Shown: one piece after another, positions 47,185-56,096 of the stretch
Numbering within the stretch: position 1 is the first letter of the stretch
Layout: the number at the start of each line of letters is the position of its first letter
Assembly: GCA_900466575.1 (NCBI GenBank)
Contig: UBMP01000016.1
Span: forward strand, 434,001-498,000
DNA length: 64,000 bases
DNA from: Hyphomicrobiales bacterium
Lineage (GTDB): Bacteria > Pseudomonadota > Alphaproteobacteria > Rhizobiales > Rhizobiaceae
Reading direction: 5' to 3'
Program-made: the position numbers and the translations under genes
Notes under the pieces: model-generated
Told to the model about the DNA's origin: nothing
The model's input: the letters and a program-made list of their open reading frames with translations, nothing else
Databases searched by the model: none

Positions 47185-48774
47185 TTGACAACAGCAACCT
47201 TCCTGCTCGCGGTCATGTTGGCATTGGGCCTGATTGCCTGTGCCGCAGCATTTCGATCACCGCGAGCGCCGGGCAAGCCTGCGTTCATTCTGGCTGTCGT
47301 GTCTGCGCTCTGGTGGACCGCCATGGTGCTCCTGCGCTTTGGCACGCCTGATCTGCCATCGAAGGTGCTCTACAGCGAACTTGCCTGGTTCGGCATTGTC
47401 GGTGCGCCGATGTTCTGGTCGGCCGGCATCCTGAGCTATGCCGGTTACCGCCGGCTGGCGACACCCGCAGCAACCCTGTCAATCGCCCTCTACGCTGCAC
47501 TCGCCGGCATTGCCGCCCTGACAAACGACTGGCACCATGCGCTTTATACCGGCGTGACCAATGTTGTTCGGCCAACCTTCTCCCACGGCTGGCTGTTCCA
47601 TATCCTCCTGACTGTCACCTATATCTTCATGATCTGGGCCTGCATCACGGCGATCAGCAGGCTGCAACTGTCGCAATCGCTTCACCGGCGGCAGCTTTCA
47701 GGCCTCGTAGCTGCGATGCTCATGCCATGGCTTGCAAATTTCGCGTTCGTATTCTTCGAATTCCGTTTGTTCAACGACGATCCCACGCCTTTCGCCTTCA
47801 GCCTGACCTCGCTTGCCATGCTGATGATGCAGGAACACGGGAAGCTGTTCGTCGCTCCGCCGATCGCCCGCGATGTCATCTTCAATGTTCTGCCCGATCC
47901 TGTAATCGTGGTGGACGGCGACGCCCGCGTCCTCGAAGTCAATCCGGCAGCGGGAAAACTGCCAGGCCTTGGCGAAGGCGCGGTTGGCACCATTCTGCCC
48001 CCAGGCCATCCTTTACGCACCTGGCTCGACCGCGAACTGCAAGTCATCGACCCGTTGTTGACCATCGCCGAAACCGAAACCACCTACGAAGTCTCCGTCC
48101 AGCGACTGGAGAAATGGGGCCGTGACGGCTCTGTCATGGTCGTGCTGCGCGATGTCACGGCGCGAGAGGCTGCGCAGCAGCAACTGGCTGCGGCCTCCCG
48201 CGACCTTGCCGTACGCCTGAACGAGAACCTTGCCCTGCAGAACAAGCTGTCTGAAGAGGCATCCCGCGACCACCTGACCGGGCTTTACAACCGCCGCCAC
48301 GCCAGCAAGATCATCCCCGAATTCATCGAGAGCAACGCACCCGGTCGCGCCATTGCCTTCGCCCTCATCGACCTCGACCATTTCAAGCAGGTTAACGACC
48401 AGTTCGGTCATGACATCGGCGACAGGGTCCTCGCCGGTTTTGCCAGTATCCTGCGCGACAACATGCCGAACGGCGGCTGCGCCTTCCGCTTCGGCGGCGA
48501 GGAATTCCTGGTGGCCATGCCCGGCGTCGAGGAGACCGAAGCTCTGATCTATGCGGCGCGCTGGCGTGCACGCCTCGCCAACGACGCCCCCACGCTGGCG
48601 CCCGGCTTCCGGCTGACATTCTCGGCCGGCATTGCCGTCTTCCCGCACCACGGCCAGTCTCTAAGCGCCTGCACCAAGGCCGCGGACATCGCCCTCTACG
48701 ACGCCAAGGTTATGGGCCGGAATTGCGATGTCGCCTGGCGCGAGAAGAGCAGCCAGTTCCCCATCGCCTCCTGA
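47185..48774 (+). CDS. Membrane 7TM-PAS-GGDEF diguanylate cyclase
   Basis: The start used is TTG (GAGGC upstream); an ATG ten codons later is the alternative. Residues 1-215 contain seven helices of the His-kinase 7TM type. Residues 230-330 are PAS-like (LPDPVIVVDGDARVLEVNPA). Residues 355-520 are the GGDEF domain with FALIDLDHFKQVNDQFGHDI and the active RFGGEEF. It should make cyclic di-GMP, with the sensed ligand outside. No RxxD inhibitory site is obvious directly before the GGEEF motif. It is monocistronic. Confidence 0.9.
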   Translation: MTTATFLLAVMLALGLIACAAAFRSPRAPGKPAFILAVVSALWWTAMVLLRFGTPDLPSKVLYSELAWFGIVGAPMFWSAGILSYAGYRRLATPAATLSIALYAALAGIAALTNDWHHALYTGVTNVVRPTFSHGWLFHILLTVTYIFMIWACITAISRLQLSQSLHRRQLSGLVAAMLMPWLANFAFVFFEFRLFNDDPTPFAFSLTSLAMLMMQEHGKLFVAPPIARDVIFNVLPDPVIVVDGDARVLEVNPAAGKLPGLGEGAVGTILPPGHPLRTWLDRELQVIDPLLTIAETETTYEVSVQRLEKWGRDGSVMVVLRDVTAREAAQQQLAAASRDLAVRLNENLALQNKLSEEASRDHLTGLYNRRHASKIIPEFIESNAPGRAIAFALIDLDHFKQVNDQFGHDIGDRVLAGFASILRDNMPNGGCAFRFGGEEFLVAMPGVEETEALIYAARWRARLANDAPTLAPGFRLTFSAGIAVFPHHGQSLSACTKAADIALYDAKVMGRNCDVAWREKSSQFPIAS

Positions 48775-48797
48775 CGACCGGCGGACGGCAAGGGTGT

Positions 48798-49262
48798 TCA
48801 CTCGGCATAATTGACCGGCAGTGCCAGACCCGACTTCAGATTCTCCATCGAGATGGAAGCCGAAACGTCGAATAGCGAGATGTTGCGCACGATCTGCTTG
48901 TAGACCGTGTCGTAATGCTCGGCGCTCGGTAGCACGATTTTCAGGATATAGTCGAAAGACCCCGTCACCCGATGTGCCTCGACGATTTCTGGAATGGCGG
49001 AAATGATGCGGCGAAATTCGTCGATCCAGGCATCGTTGTGCGTCGCCGTCTTGACGAGCGCGAAGACGGTTGTCGGCACGCCCATCTTGTGTCGGTCAAG
49101 CACCGCCACGCGACGCGCCACATAGCCCCCCTCCTCCAGTCGCTGGATACGCCGCGAACAGGCGGAGACCGACAGGCTGACCTCGTCGGCGATCGCGGCC
49201 ACGGACAGTCCCGCATCTTCCTGCAACAGCCGCAGGATCTTTCGGTCGCGATCGTCGAGCAT
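48798..49262 (-). CDS. Lrp/AsnC family regulator
   Basis: The start is the ATG of MLDDRDRKILRLLQEDAGLS, with a GGAGCGGGAGG site; upstream codons are in a region with boxes. The 154-residue protein has an N-terminal HTH (VAAIADEVSLSVSACSRRIQ) and a C-terminal RAM domain (EAHRVTGSFDYILKIVLPSA), where amino acids usually bind. It is divergent from the racemase gene and probably controls it through the TTTGCA boxes between them. Confidence 0.92.
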   Translation of the reverse strand: MLDDRDRKILRLLQEDAGLSVAAIADEVSLSVSACSRRIQRLEEGGYVARRVAVLDRHKMGVPTTVFALVKTATHNDAWIDEFRRIISAIPEIVEAHRVTGSFDYILKIVLPSAEHYDTVYKQIVRNISLFDVSASISMENLKSGLALPVNYAE

Positions 49263-49337
49263 GTCCCCTCCCGCTCCTTTCAAATTGCGCCAGATCAAGG
49301 CGCGCATCGTTTGCGCTCGCGTATAGGTGCGCCGAAA

Positions 49338-49410
49338 ATATTTGCACGGTTTCATCCGAATCGCAAAATCTTTGCAAACAATTCGCCCTGCGCGTCGGGC
49401 ATATTTGCAC
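49338..49410. promoter_or_regulatory. Three TTTGCA boxes between the AsnC and racemase genes
   Basis: TTTGCA occurs at 49341, 49371 and 49404 (spacing 30 and 33), with ATATTTGCAC exactly repeated at 49338 and 49401, 63 bases (six turns) apart. Such helical phasing is typical of wrapped Lrp/AsnC binding. The region is 182 bases long and serves both divergent promoters. Confidence 0.6.
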
Positions 49411-49444
49411 CATCCTACGCAAACGCGCAATTTGAGGGACTGAA

Positions 49445-50164
49445 ATGAAGAAGATCGGCGTCATCGGCGGCATGAGCTTTGAAAGCACCGCAATTTACTA
49501 TCGCATGATCAACGAGCAGGTCCGCGCTGAACTCGGCGGCCTCAGCTCCGCAGAAATCCTGATCCATTCCGTCAATTTCGCCGACATCGTCGCTCTGCAA
49601 AAGGCTGGCGACTGGGCCGAAGCTGCCGAGCGCCTGGCCAAATCCGCCGCCAATCTGGAAAAGGCCGGCGCAGACTGCATCCTCATTGCCACGAACACGA
49701 TGCACAAGGTTGCCGACGAAGTCGCCCGCCATATTCATGTGCCGCTGATCAACATCATCGACGTCACCGCCGATGCGCTGAAGGCAAAGCATGCCAAAAA
49801 GCCGCTGCTGCTCGCGACACGCTACACGATGGAAGACGGCTTCTATGCCGATCACATGGCCCGTCACGGTCTCACCCTGATGACACCCGACCATCTCGGT
49901 CGCGTCATCATCCATGACGTGATCTTCAACGAACTCTGCGCCGGTCATGTTTCGGATGCATCGCGCAAGCGCGTCATCGAAATCATTGCCAAGGCGAAGG
50001 ATGCGGGCGCCGACAGCGTCATCCTCGGCTGCACGGAAATCTGCATGTTGATCGAACCGTCGATGAGTCCGCTTCCGACGGTGGATTCCACAGCCATCCA
50101 TGCCGCCGCCGCCGTCAACTTCTCCTTGGCGGGCCTGCGCGCCGAAATGATCGAAGCCGCCTGA
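49445..50164 (+). CDS. Aspartate/glutamate racemase family, YgeA-like
   Basis: The 239-residue protein starts MKKIGVIGGMSFESTAIYYR and has the two catalytic motifs TNTMHK near residue 82 and GCTEI near 196. The Thr/Cys pair, rather than Cys/Cys, is the signature of YgeA-type broad amino-acid racemases. Substrates may be several amino acids (in E. coli, homoserine and others). It is controlled by the divergent AsnC regulator by position. A strong terminator follows. Confidence 0.9.
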   Translation: MKKIGVIGGMSFESTAIYYRMINEQVRAELGGLSSAEILIHSVNFADIVALQKAGDWAEAAERLAKSAANLEKAGADCILIATNTMHKVADEVARHIHVPLINIIDVTADALKAKHAKKPLLLATRYTMEDGFYADHMARHGLTLMTPDHLGRVIIHDVIFNELCAGHVSDASRKRVIEIIAKAKDAGADSVILGCTEICMLIEPSMSPLPTVDSTAIHAAAAVNFSLAGLRAEMIEAA

Positions 50165-50192
50165 AACGACTTCGATGCCTCGTGAGTGGAAC

Positions 50193-50227
50193 GGAAAAGG
50201 CCGCCGGGCGCCACGGCGGCCTTTTCC
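50193..50227 (+). terminator. Rho-independent terminator (bidirectional)
   Basis: GGAAAAGGCCGCC, a 9-base loop and GGCGGCCTTTTCC are perfect 13-base arms, 29 bases after the racemase stop. Confidence 0.9.
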
Positions 50228-50367
50228 GTCATTACACCTCCGAGCGGTTGGAAAAACCTGTTGCGCCCTCGTCATATTGCTGGAGTAATGCCGCCTTGGC
50301 ACTTTCCGGGCGCAGACTTGCGCACATGGTCGACGTCAAAGGCAACCACATCTGGAGGGATTGGACG

Positions 50368-51882
50368 ATGAAGCGATTTTCCAAACTGGGAGGCGCATTG
50401 CTCGGCGCAACGATGCTCTGTTCGGCGGTCGTCACCGCAGCTCAGGCCGAGACGGTCAAGATCACCTTCCTCGGCGTCGGCGACGTCTACAATTTCGATG
50501 GCGGCAAGACACGCGGCGGCCTCGCACGCATGAACGCCGTGGCCAAGGCCGAGAAGGCCGCCAACCCGAACACGATCTATGTGTTTGACGGCGACATGCT
50601 CTCGCCCTCGCTTCTCTCCGGCCTCGACAGGGGCCAGAACATGATCGACCTCACCAACATAGTGCCCTTCGATCTCGCCGTTCCCGGCAACCATGAATTC
50701 GACTTCGGCACGCAGAACTTCCTCGCCAAGATGAAGGCCTCGAAATACCCGTGGGCCGCCATCAACATCACCGCTGGCGACGGCAAGCCGATCGAAGGCC
50801 TCGGCGGCGTCATGATAAAGGACGTCGCCGGCGTGAAGATCGCGCTGATCCCCGTCGCCCAGGACACCTCGCCAGAAGTCGCAACCACCGACGACTGGAA
50901 GTTCGAATCGAGCGTCGAGACTGCGGTGACGGCGGCAAAGAAGGCCCGCAAGGAGGGTGCCGATCTCGTCGTCGGCGTCGTGCAGACCCCGCATTCGCAG
51001 GACCAGCTGATGTTTGCGTCCAAGGCCTTCGACGTCATTCTGTCCGGCGACGACCACGATATCGTGATGCAGTATAACGGCATAACGGCCTATATCGACA
51101 CATCGATCGACGCCAACTACATGATCCCGCTCGACCTCAACGTGAATGTCGAGGAGAAGGACGGCAAGCGCAAGGTGAGCTGGGAGCCGATCTTCCGCTT
51201 CATCGACACCGCCACCGTCAAGCCCGATCCGGAAACGCAGACCAAGGTGGACGAGTTCAAGAAGGAACTCTCCAAGGAACTCGACGTCCCGGTGGGCAAG
51301 TCGGAAGTGGCCCTCGACAGCCGCCGCAACATGGTTCGCACGCAGGAAACCACGATGGGCAACCTGATTGCCGACGCGCTGAAGGATGCAACGGGCGCGG
51401 ACGCCACGATCATCAATGGCGGCGGCATCCGCGGCGACAAGCAATATTCCGCCAATATCGACGTGACGCGCAAGGACGTCCTGAGTGAGCTGCCATTTGG
51501 CAACAAGACGGTTCTGGTTGAACTGACCGGCAAGCAGATTCTCGACGGCCTTGAAAACGGCTTCTCGCTGATTGAGGACGGCGCCGGCCGCTTCCCGCAG
51601 GTTTCCGGCATGAAGATCGTTGCCGATCCGAAAGCGCCGAAGGGCAAGCGCGTCGTCTCGGTGACCATCGATGACAAGCCGCTTGATCCCGCCGCCACCT
51701 ATAAGATCGCCACCAACGACTACATGCTGAGCGGGGGTGACGGCTACACTGCCTTCACCGGAGGCAAGGTTCTGGTCGATGCAAACAACGGCAAGCTGAT
51801 GGCCAATGACGTGATGGTCTATATCCGCAAGGTCGGCACGGTGAAGACCGGCGTCGAAGGCCGGATCACCTTCAAGCAGTAG
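50368..51882 (+). CDS. Periplasmic 5'-nucleotidase / 2',3'-cyclic phosphodiesterase
   Basis: The start is the ATG of MKRFSKLGGALLGATMLCSA, with GGAGGG upstream; the long upstream frame crosses a terminator. The signal peptide ends near AQAETVK. The metallophosphatase domain shows FLGVGDVYNF, DGDMLSPSLLS and GNHEFDFGTQ; GDDHDIV is a likely third metal motif. The C-terminal nucleotidase domain has TTMGNLIADALKDATGADAT, INGGGIRGDKQ and FGNKTVLVELTGKQIL. It recovers nucleosides and phosphate outside the cell. The 504 residues fit the UshA/CpdB-like family. Confidence 0.92.
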   Translation: MKRFSKLGGALLGATMLCSAVVTAAQAETVKITFLGVGDVYNFDGGKTRGGLARMNAVAKAEKAANPNTIYVFDGDMLSPSLLSGLDRGQNMIDLTNIVPFDLAVPGNHEFDFGTQNFLAKMKASKYPWAAINITAGDGKPIEGLGGVMIKDVAGVKIALIPVAQDTSPEVATTDDWKFESSVETAVTAAKKARKEGADLVVGVVQTPHSQDQLMFASKAFDVILSGDDHDIVMQYNGITAYIDTSIDANYMIPLDLNVNVEEKDGKRKVSWEPIFRFIDTATVKPDPETQTKVDEFKKELSKELDVPVGKSEVALDSRRNMVRTQETTMGNLIADALKDATGADATIINGGGIRGDKQYSANIDVTRKDVLSELPFGNKTVLVELTGKQILDGLENGFSLIEDGAGRFPQVSGMKIVADPKAPKGKRVVSVTIDDKPLDPAATYKIATNDYMLSGGDGYTAFTGGKVLVDANNGKLMANDVMVYIRKVGTVKTGVEGRITFKQ

Positions 51883-52010
51883 ACGCTGGTCTCGATTGCG
51901 AGAGAGGCCGGCGATACCGCCTGCCCCTTTCTCGTCAGGTGCAAGCCGCCATATCCTAATGCCCCGTTATCCCGAAGCCCTCATGTCACGTGCTGGGCCG
52001 GTTGGCAGCC

Positions 52011-52811
52011 TTATTTAAGGACGCCCTTGGTGAGGAACACGGACGAAATCAGCCCGTCGCGCGCCTGAGGACCAGCTCCGATGGCCGAGCCTTGATCGAA
52101 CTGGATGAGGCGGGCGAACACAACGGTGTCCTTACCGCGCGTTGCCCATCCGACGAACCAGCCGAAGGGCTTCGTCAGCTTGCCGTCAGCGCCCTTCACC
52201 CCGCCAGAACCGGTTTTCCCATAAACGCGCCAGTCCCCCTTCATGCCCTGATCAAGAATCGCAGTCGTCTCCGACACGGCCTTGTCGCTGACAGGAAGAT
52301 CATGATGGATCAGCTTGCGGATGAACCCGGCCTGTTCCTTCGGGGAGATCTGCAGCGACGAACTAAGCCAGGCATGAGTCAAGCCGTTGTTCTGAGCCGG
52401 ATCGCCGGAAACGTCCTGATTGCCGTAATCGAACGCCTTGACGTAATGCGCGAATTTTTCAGGGCCAAGCCGAAGTGTCACCTGCTGTGAATACCAGACC
52501 ACGGAATCCCGCATCCAGCTCGCGGGCGTTTGCGAATGCCGCCATTGGGGAAGAAAGTCGGCATAGCCCTTCTTGAAGGGCAGAACCGGCTTGTCAGGTG
52601 ACTCCAGAATACCACTATCAAACCCCATCAGGCTGATCGCAATCTTGAACGTCGACGCGGGTGACATGCGTCGATCGCAATCACCCTCGTCGAGGAGAGG
52701 CTTGCCCGTATCCGCCGAGACGATCAATGTGCATACGACATTCGTCTGCGCCCGGGACGCGGTCGCGCCCAAGGACAAGAAGATGCAAGCGGACAATAGC
52801 AAGGTCTTCAT
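52011..52811 (-). CDS. Class D beta-lactamase (OXA-type)
   Basis: The start is the ATG of MKTLLLSACIFLSLGATASR, preceded by GGGAGAA; a longer frame has five more residues. After the signal peptide the class D set is complete: PASTFK (nucleophile serine and carbamylated lysine), SVVWYSQ (S-x-V), YGN, and KTGSG in VYGKTGSGGV. The 266 residues and the DAHAVL-lacking omega loop fit narrow-spectrum chromosomal enzymes of Rhizobiales. No mobile element or integron is next to it, so it is probably intrinsic. Its promoter is not obvious. Confidence 0.93.
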   Translation of the reverse strand: MKTLLLSACIFLSLGATASRAQTNVVCTLIVSADTGKPLLDEGDCDRRMSPASTFKIAISLMGFDSGILESPDKPVLPFKKGYADFLPQWRHSQTPASWMRDSVVWYSQQVTLRLGPEKFAHYVKAFDYGNQDVSGDPAQNNGLTHAWLSSSLQISPKEQAGFIRKLIHHDLPVSDKAVSETTAILDQGMKGDWRVYGKTGSGGVKGADGKLTKPFGWFVGWATRGKDTVVFARLIQFDQGSAIGAGPQARDGLISSVFLTKGVLK

Positions 52812-52931
52812 CTGGTTCTCCCGCATGGCCTCCCGCGCATACCGGCGCAGCGCTTTGCAGGATCACGCTCGAGGCGGCGCTTTTGTGACGGAATTGATGC
52901 TCTCCACCGATAGGGCGGTCGATATCGAGGG

Positions 52932-53684
52932 TCAGACCTTCTCTCCGCATGCACGGCGATAACGCCGAACGGTCTCCGCCATGCCGTAGACGAGCGCATC
53001 CGCCGTCAGGCCATGCCCGATGGACACCTCCGCCAGCGAAGGAATGTGGCGCGCCAGGAGCGGCAGGTTGTCCACCGTAAGATCGTGTCCGGCGTTGACG
53101 CCAAGGCCGAGTTCGGCGGCCAGCGCTGCCGTTTGGCCGAATTCGGCCGCAATCTTTTCAGCCTTCGCCGGATCGTCGAAACAGCCGCCATAGGGTCCGG
53201 TATAAAGCTCGATGCGATCGGCACCGACCGCGCGCGCGATCTCAAGCGCCTCCCTGTCCGGAACGCCATCAGCGAAAAGCGACACGCGGAATCCGCCGGC
53301 CTTCAGGCGCCGGCACACCGTCGTCAAACGTTCCCGGTTGGCGCGAAAGTCCCAGCCGTGATCGGATGTCGCCTGGCTCGGGTCGTCCGGCACCAGGGTT
53401 ACCTGCTCCGGCTGATGCGTCTCGACCAGTTCGAGGAAATCGTCGGTCGGGTAGCCCTCTATGTTGAACTCGGCTTCAGGGAACTCGTCGTCGATCAGCG
53501 CGCGAATCGCCGGCACGTCCGTGAAACGGATATGCCGCTGGTCGGGACGCGGATGAACCGTTAGTCCATGCGCGCCGGCTTCCAGTGCGACGCGGCCGAT
53601 GCCGATTACGCTCGGCCAGGGCAGATCGCGCCGGTTGCGCAGCATGGCAATCGCATTGAGGTTCACCGAAAGCTTGGCAGTCAT
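52932..53684 (-). CDS. pdxJ: Pyridoxine 5'-phosphate synthase
   Basis: The protein starts [20 protein letters not shown] (five codons upstream there is another ATG). It continues with [59 protein letters not shown] and [17 protein letters not shown], all family motifs. It condenses 1-deoxyxylulose 5-phosphate with 3-amino-2-oxopropyl phosphate to form vitamin B6. Length (250) is normal. No other pdx gene is adjacent. Confidence 0.97.
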   Translation of the reverse strand: MTAKLSVNLNAIAMLRNRRDLPWPSVIGIGRVALEAGAHGLTVHPRPDQRHIRFTDVPAIRALIDDEFPEAEFNIEGYPTDDFLELVETHQPEQVTLVPDDPSQATSDHGWDFRANRERLTTVCRRLKAGGFRVSLFADGVPDREALEIARAVGADRIELYTGPYGGCFDDPAKAEKIAAEFGQTAALAAELGLGVNAGHDLTVDNLPLLARHIPSLAEVSIGHGLTADALVYGMAETVRRYRRACGEKV

Positions 53685-54084
53685 GGGCATTTCATCCATT
53701 CAGTCATAACGAACATCTGACGGTAACCATAAAGGACGGCGAATTTTCGCGCCAGACGCAATCGATTGATGACCCATCTCGCGGATTCATGTGTCTTCGC
53801 TGCCAAATGGCCAATCGGGCACTTTTGCAGGAATTACACGGATTCGGGTTATTACGTGAAATGCAGGCCGGATTGCGGTCGAACCCGCCCCCGCCACATT
53901 GCGCAAAGGGTCGAGACGTATATTCTCAAACTGCGAGATGGCGGGACCTGATGTCGCTTGAGACGGCGATGTGTCGATTATGGAAATATATTTGGAATAA
54001 AATATGGCGATCCCATACCAAATGCTTCAATATTCGAAACATCTGCCGGTCTCTGGCAACGACTGACTGAAAGCGGGAACATTC
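53685..54084. other. Intergenic region, no gene seen
   Basis: About 400 bases between pdxJ and the MerR-LuxR gene. The last 130 bases are AT-rich (a TTTGGAATAAAATATGG stretch near 53991) and probably hold the promoter of the regulator. Short open frames lack ribosome sites. No strong repeats or hairpins are seen. Confidence 0.5.
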
Positions 54085-54783
54085 ATGTCAGACGGCAGAA
54101 AAGAAAGCTTGCGGAGCCCTGTTGCCCCGAGCAAACCTGTTGCCAAAACCCCTGATAGAATTGGGTTTTTGCCCGATATCGATCTGCCGCCCAGCCTGCC
54201 TGCATATGGCATCGGCATCGCAGAAATGGCCAACGCTTTCGGTGTCACACACCGCACTCTGCACTTCTACGAGGAAAAAAACCTGATTGCGGCCGGCCGC
54301 TCGGGCTTGATGCGCGTCTACGACCGCAAGCAGGCCGCCCGGATGGCGATCATCAATGCGTGCCGCGAGACAGGCATGCCGGTGGCCCTCATTCAGGAAC
54401 TTATGGAAGCGCTGGACCGGGCCCACACCCAGGAAGAGGCGGATAATCTCTTTCTGCAGGCGCTCGAGACCCGCCGGCGCGAACTGATGGCCGAACAGTC
54501 GACCATGCTGCGCCAGATGCATCGCATCAACGATCTGATCGAGCAGGCTGCGGGGATTCCGGACAATGCGAATGACAATTTCGAGGCCTCGGACTTCGAG
54601 CCGCGCGAACTTCATTGCCTGGCGCTGATGTCGGAGGGCTATGCCCCTGCCCGGCTGTCGCGCGCCCTCGGTCTCGACATTGCCGAGATCGCCGAACTGG
54701 AAAACTCCATCATCCGCAAGTTCGGTGCCAACAACCGCTTCCAGGCGGTCGCCAAGGCTGTCCTACTCGGCATCATCAAGTAA
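54085..54783 (+). CDS. MerR-LuxR fused transcription regulator
   Basis: Residues 41-110 are a MerR winged HTH (YGIGIAEMANAFGVTHRTLH, then FYEEKNLIAAGRSGLMRVYD). Residues 110-165 form a coiled-coil helix typical of MerR dimers. Residues 172-232 match a LuxR/GerE HTH (PRELHCLALMSEGYAPARLS, then RALGLDIAEIAELENSII and RKFGANNRFQAVAKAVL). Two different DNA-binding domains in one 232-residue protein are unusual. An ANDN peptide lies in the linker. The target is unknown; the convergent RecD-like gene does not look regulated. Confidence 0.82.
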   Translation: MSDGRKESLRSPVAPSKPVAKTPDRIGFLPDIDLPPSLPAYGIGIAEMANAFGVTHRTLHFYEEKNLIAAGRSGLMRVYDRKQAARMAIINACRETGMPVALIQELMEALDRAHTQEEADNLFLQALETRRRELMAEQSTMLRQMHRINDLIEQAAGIPDNANDNFEASDFEPRELHCLALMSEGYAPARLSRALGLDIAEIAELENSIIRKFGANNRFQAVAKAVLLGIIK

Positions 54784-54840
54784 TCCGCGCAGTTCCGGAA
54801 ACGATTGCGGGGTTTTCGTCCGCGCCGCGCAATCACGGCC

Positions 54841-55968
54841 CTAGCGGACGATCGTCAGCCGCTCGGCCGCCCGCGTGATCGCGGTATAAAGCCACCGCTC
54901 CCGCGTATCGCGAAACGCCCAGCTCTCATCGAACAGCACGACATTGTTCCACTGCGAACCCTGAGACTTGTGCACGGTCAGCGCATAGCCGTAGTCGAAT
55001 TCGTCGTAACGCTTGCGGGTCTGCCACGGAATTTCGGTCTCGATATCCTCGAATGCCGCCTTCAGCAGCTTGATCTTGGCGGCTCCGCGATCCATGTCGT
55101 CATCTTCCGGCTTCACCAGAAGATTGATGCCCGGCTTCACCGTCTCGCGCGACGAACTCATGACCTGCCAGAGAGAACCGTTGAGCAGCCCCTTGGCCGG
55201 ATCATTGCGCAGGCACACCAGCTTGTCGCCGGCCTGCGGATAATCGGCCGTGAAGCCCTTCAATTCGCGCAGCCGCTGGTTATAGCGCCGCCGCGTCTTG
55301 TTGGTGCCGACAAGCACCTGATCGGCCTCCAATACGAGATCCTGCGTCACCTCGTTGCGCGAGATGACCTGCGCCGTGCCCCAGTCGCCCTGCATGATCT
55401 CCTTGCCCTCGCGCACATGCATGGCAAGCTCGATGATCGGATTGTCCCGCGCCTGCCGGTGGATTTCGGTCAGCAGATAGTCCGGCTCGGCATCGGTGAA
55501 ATAGCCGCCACCCGTCACCGGTGGCAGCTGTCCCGGATCGCCGAGGACAAGAATGGGCGTGCCGAAGCTCATGAGATCCCGCCCCAGCGCCTCATCCACC
55601 ATCGAGCATTCATCGACGATGATAAGGGCAGCCTTAGCGACCGGGCTCTGCCGGTTGATGGCGAACATCGGCGCGATCGAGGTCTTGCCCGTTTCCTCGT
55701 CCTCCACCGCCTCCTCGCCGCGCGGACGATAGATCAGCGAATGGATGGTCTTGGCATTCGACGCGCCCTTGGAGCGCAGAACCTGCGCCGCCTTGCCGGT
55801 GAACGCCGCAAAGAGCACATCCCCGTCGACATGCTCGGCGAAATGCCGCGCCAGCGTCGTCTTGCCCGTGCCGGCATAGCCAAAAAGCCGGAAGAGCGGC
55901 GACCGCCCCTCTTTCAGCCAGCGCGAAACGGCCTTCAGGGCCTCATCCTGTTGTGGTGCAAATTCCAT
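54841..55968 (-). CDS. RecD-like ATP-dependent DNA helicase
   Basis: The start is the ATG of MEFAPQQDEALKAVSRWLKE; the 51 upstream codons are cysteine-rich and not conserved-looking. The 375-residue protein has Walker A LFGYAGTGKTTLARHF, Walker B AALIIVDECSMVDE, GDPGQLPPV and the UvrD-like end GYALTVHKSQGSQW ... LYTAITRAAERL. This short RecD2-like form is common in Rhizobiales and not part of RecBCD. It probably acts in DNA repair. Confidence 0.92.
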   Translation of the reverse strand: MEFAPQQDEALKAVSRWLKEGRSPLFRLFGYAGTGKTTLARHFAEHVDGDVLFAAFTGKAAQVLRSKGASNAKTIHSLIYRPRGEEAVEDEETGKTSIAPMFAINRQSPVAKAALIIVDECSMVDEALGRDLMSFGTPILVLGDPGQLPPVTGGGYFTDAEPDYLLTEIHRQARDNPIIELAMHVREGKEIMQGDWGTAQVISRNEVTQDLVLEADQVLVGTNKTRRRYNQRLRELKGFTADYPQAGDKLVCLRNDPAKGLLNGSLWQVMSSSRETVKPGINLLVKPEDDDMDRGAAKIKLLKAAFEDIETEIPWQTRKRYDEFDYGYALTVHKSQGSQWNNVVLFDESWAFRDTRERWLYTAITRAAERLTIVR

Positions 55969-56096
55969 GGGACCCGGCATGGCAGGATTCGAGGGGCGAA
56001 GGCAAGAACAAAACGTGGCCGCGAACAAGTCGCAAGCGCTTGCCGCGATCATCCGCCGCGCTTGGTTTGCGGCCCGCACCGACATAGGGTTGCAGC

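Noticed and set aside
53766-54070. Short plus frames between pdxJ and the MerR-LuxR gene
   Set aside because: No ribosome sites, and composition typical of non-coding sequence.
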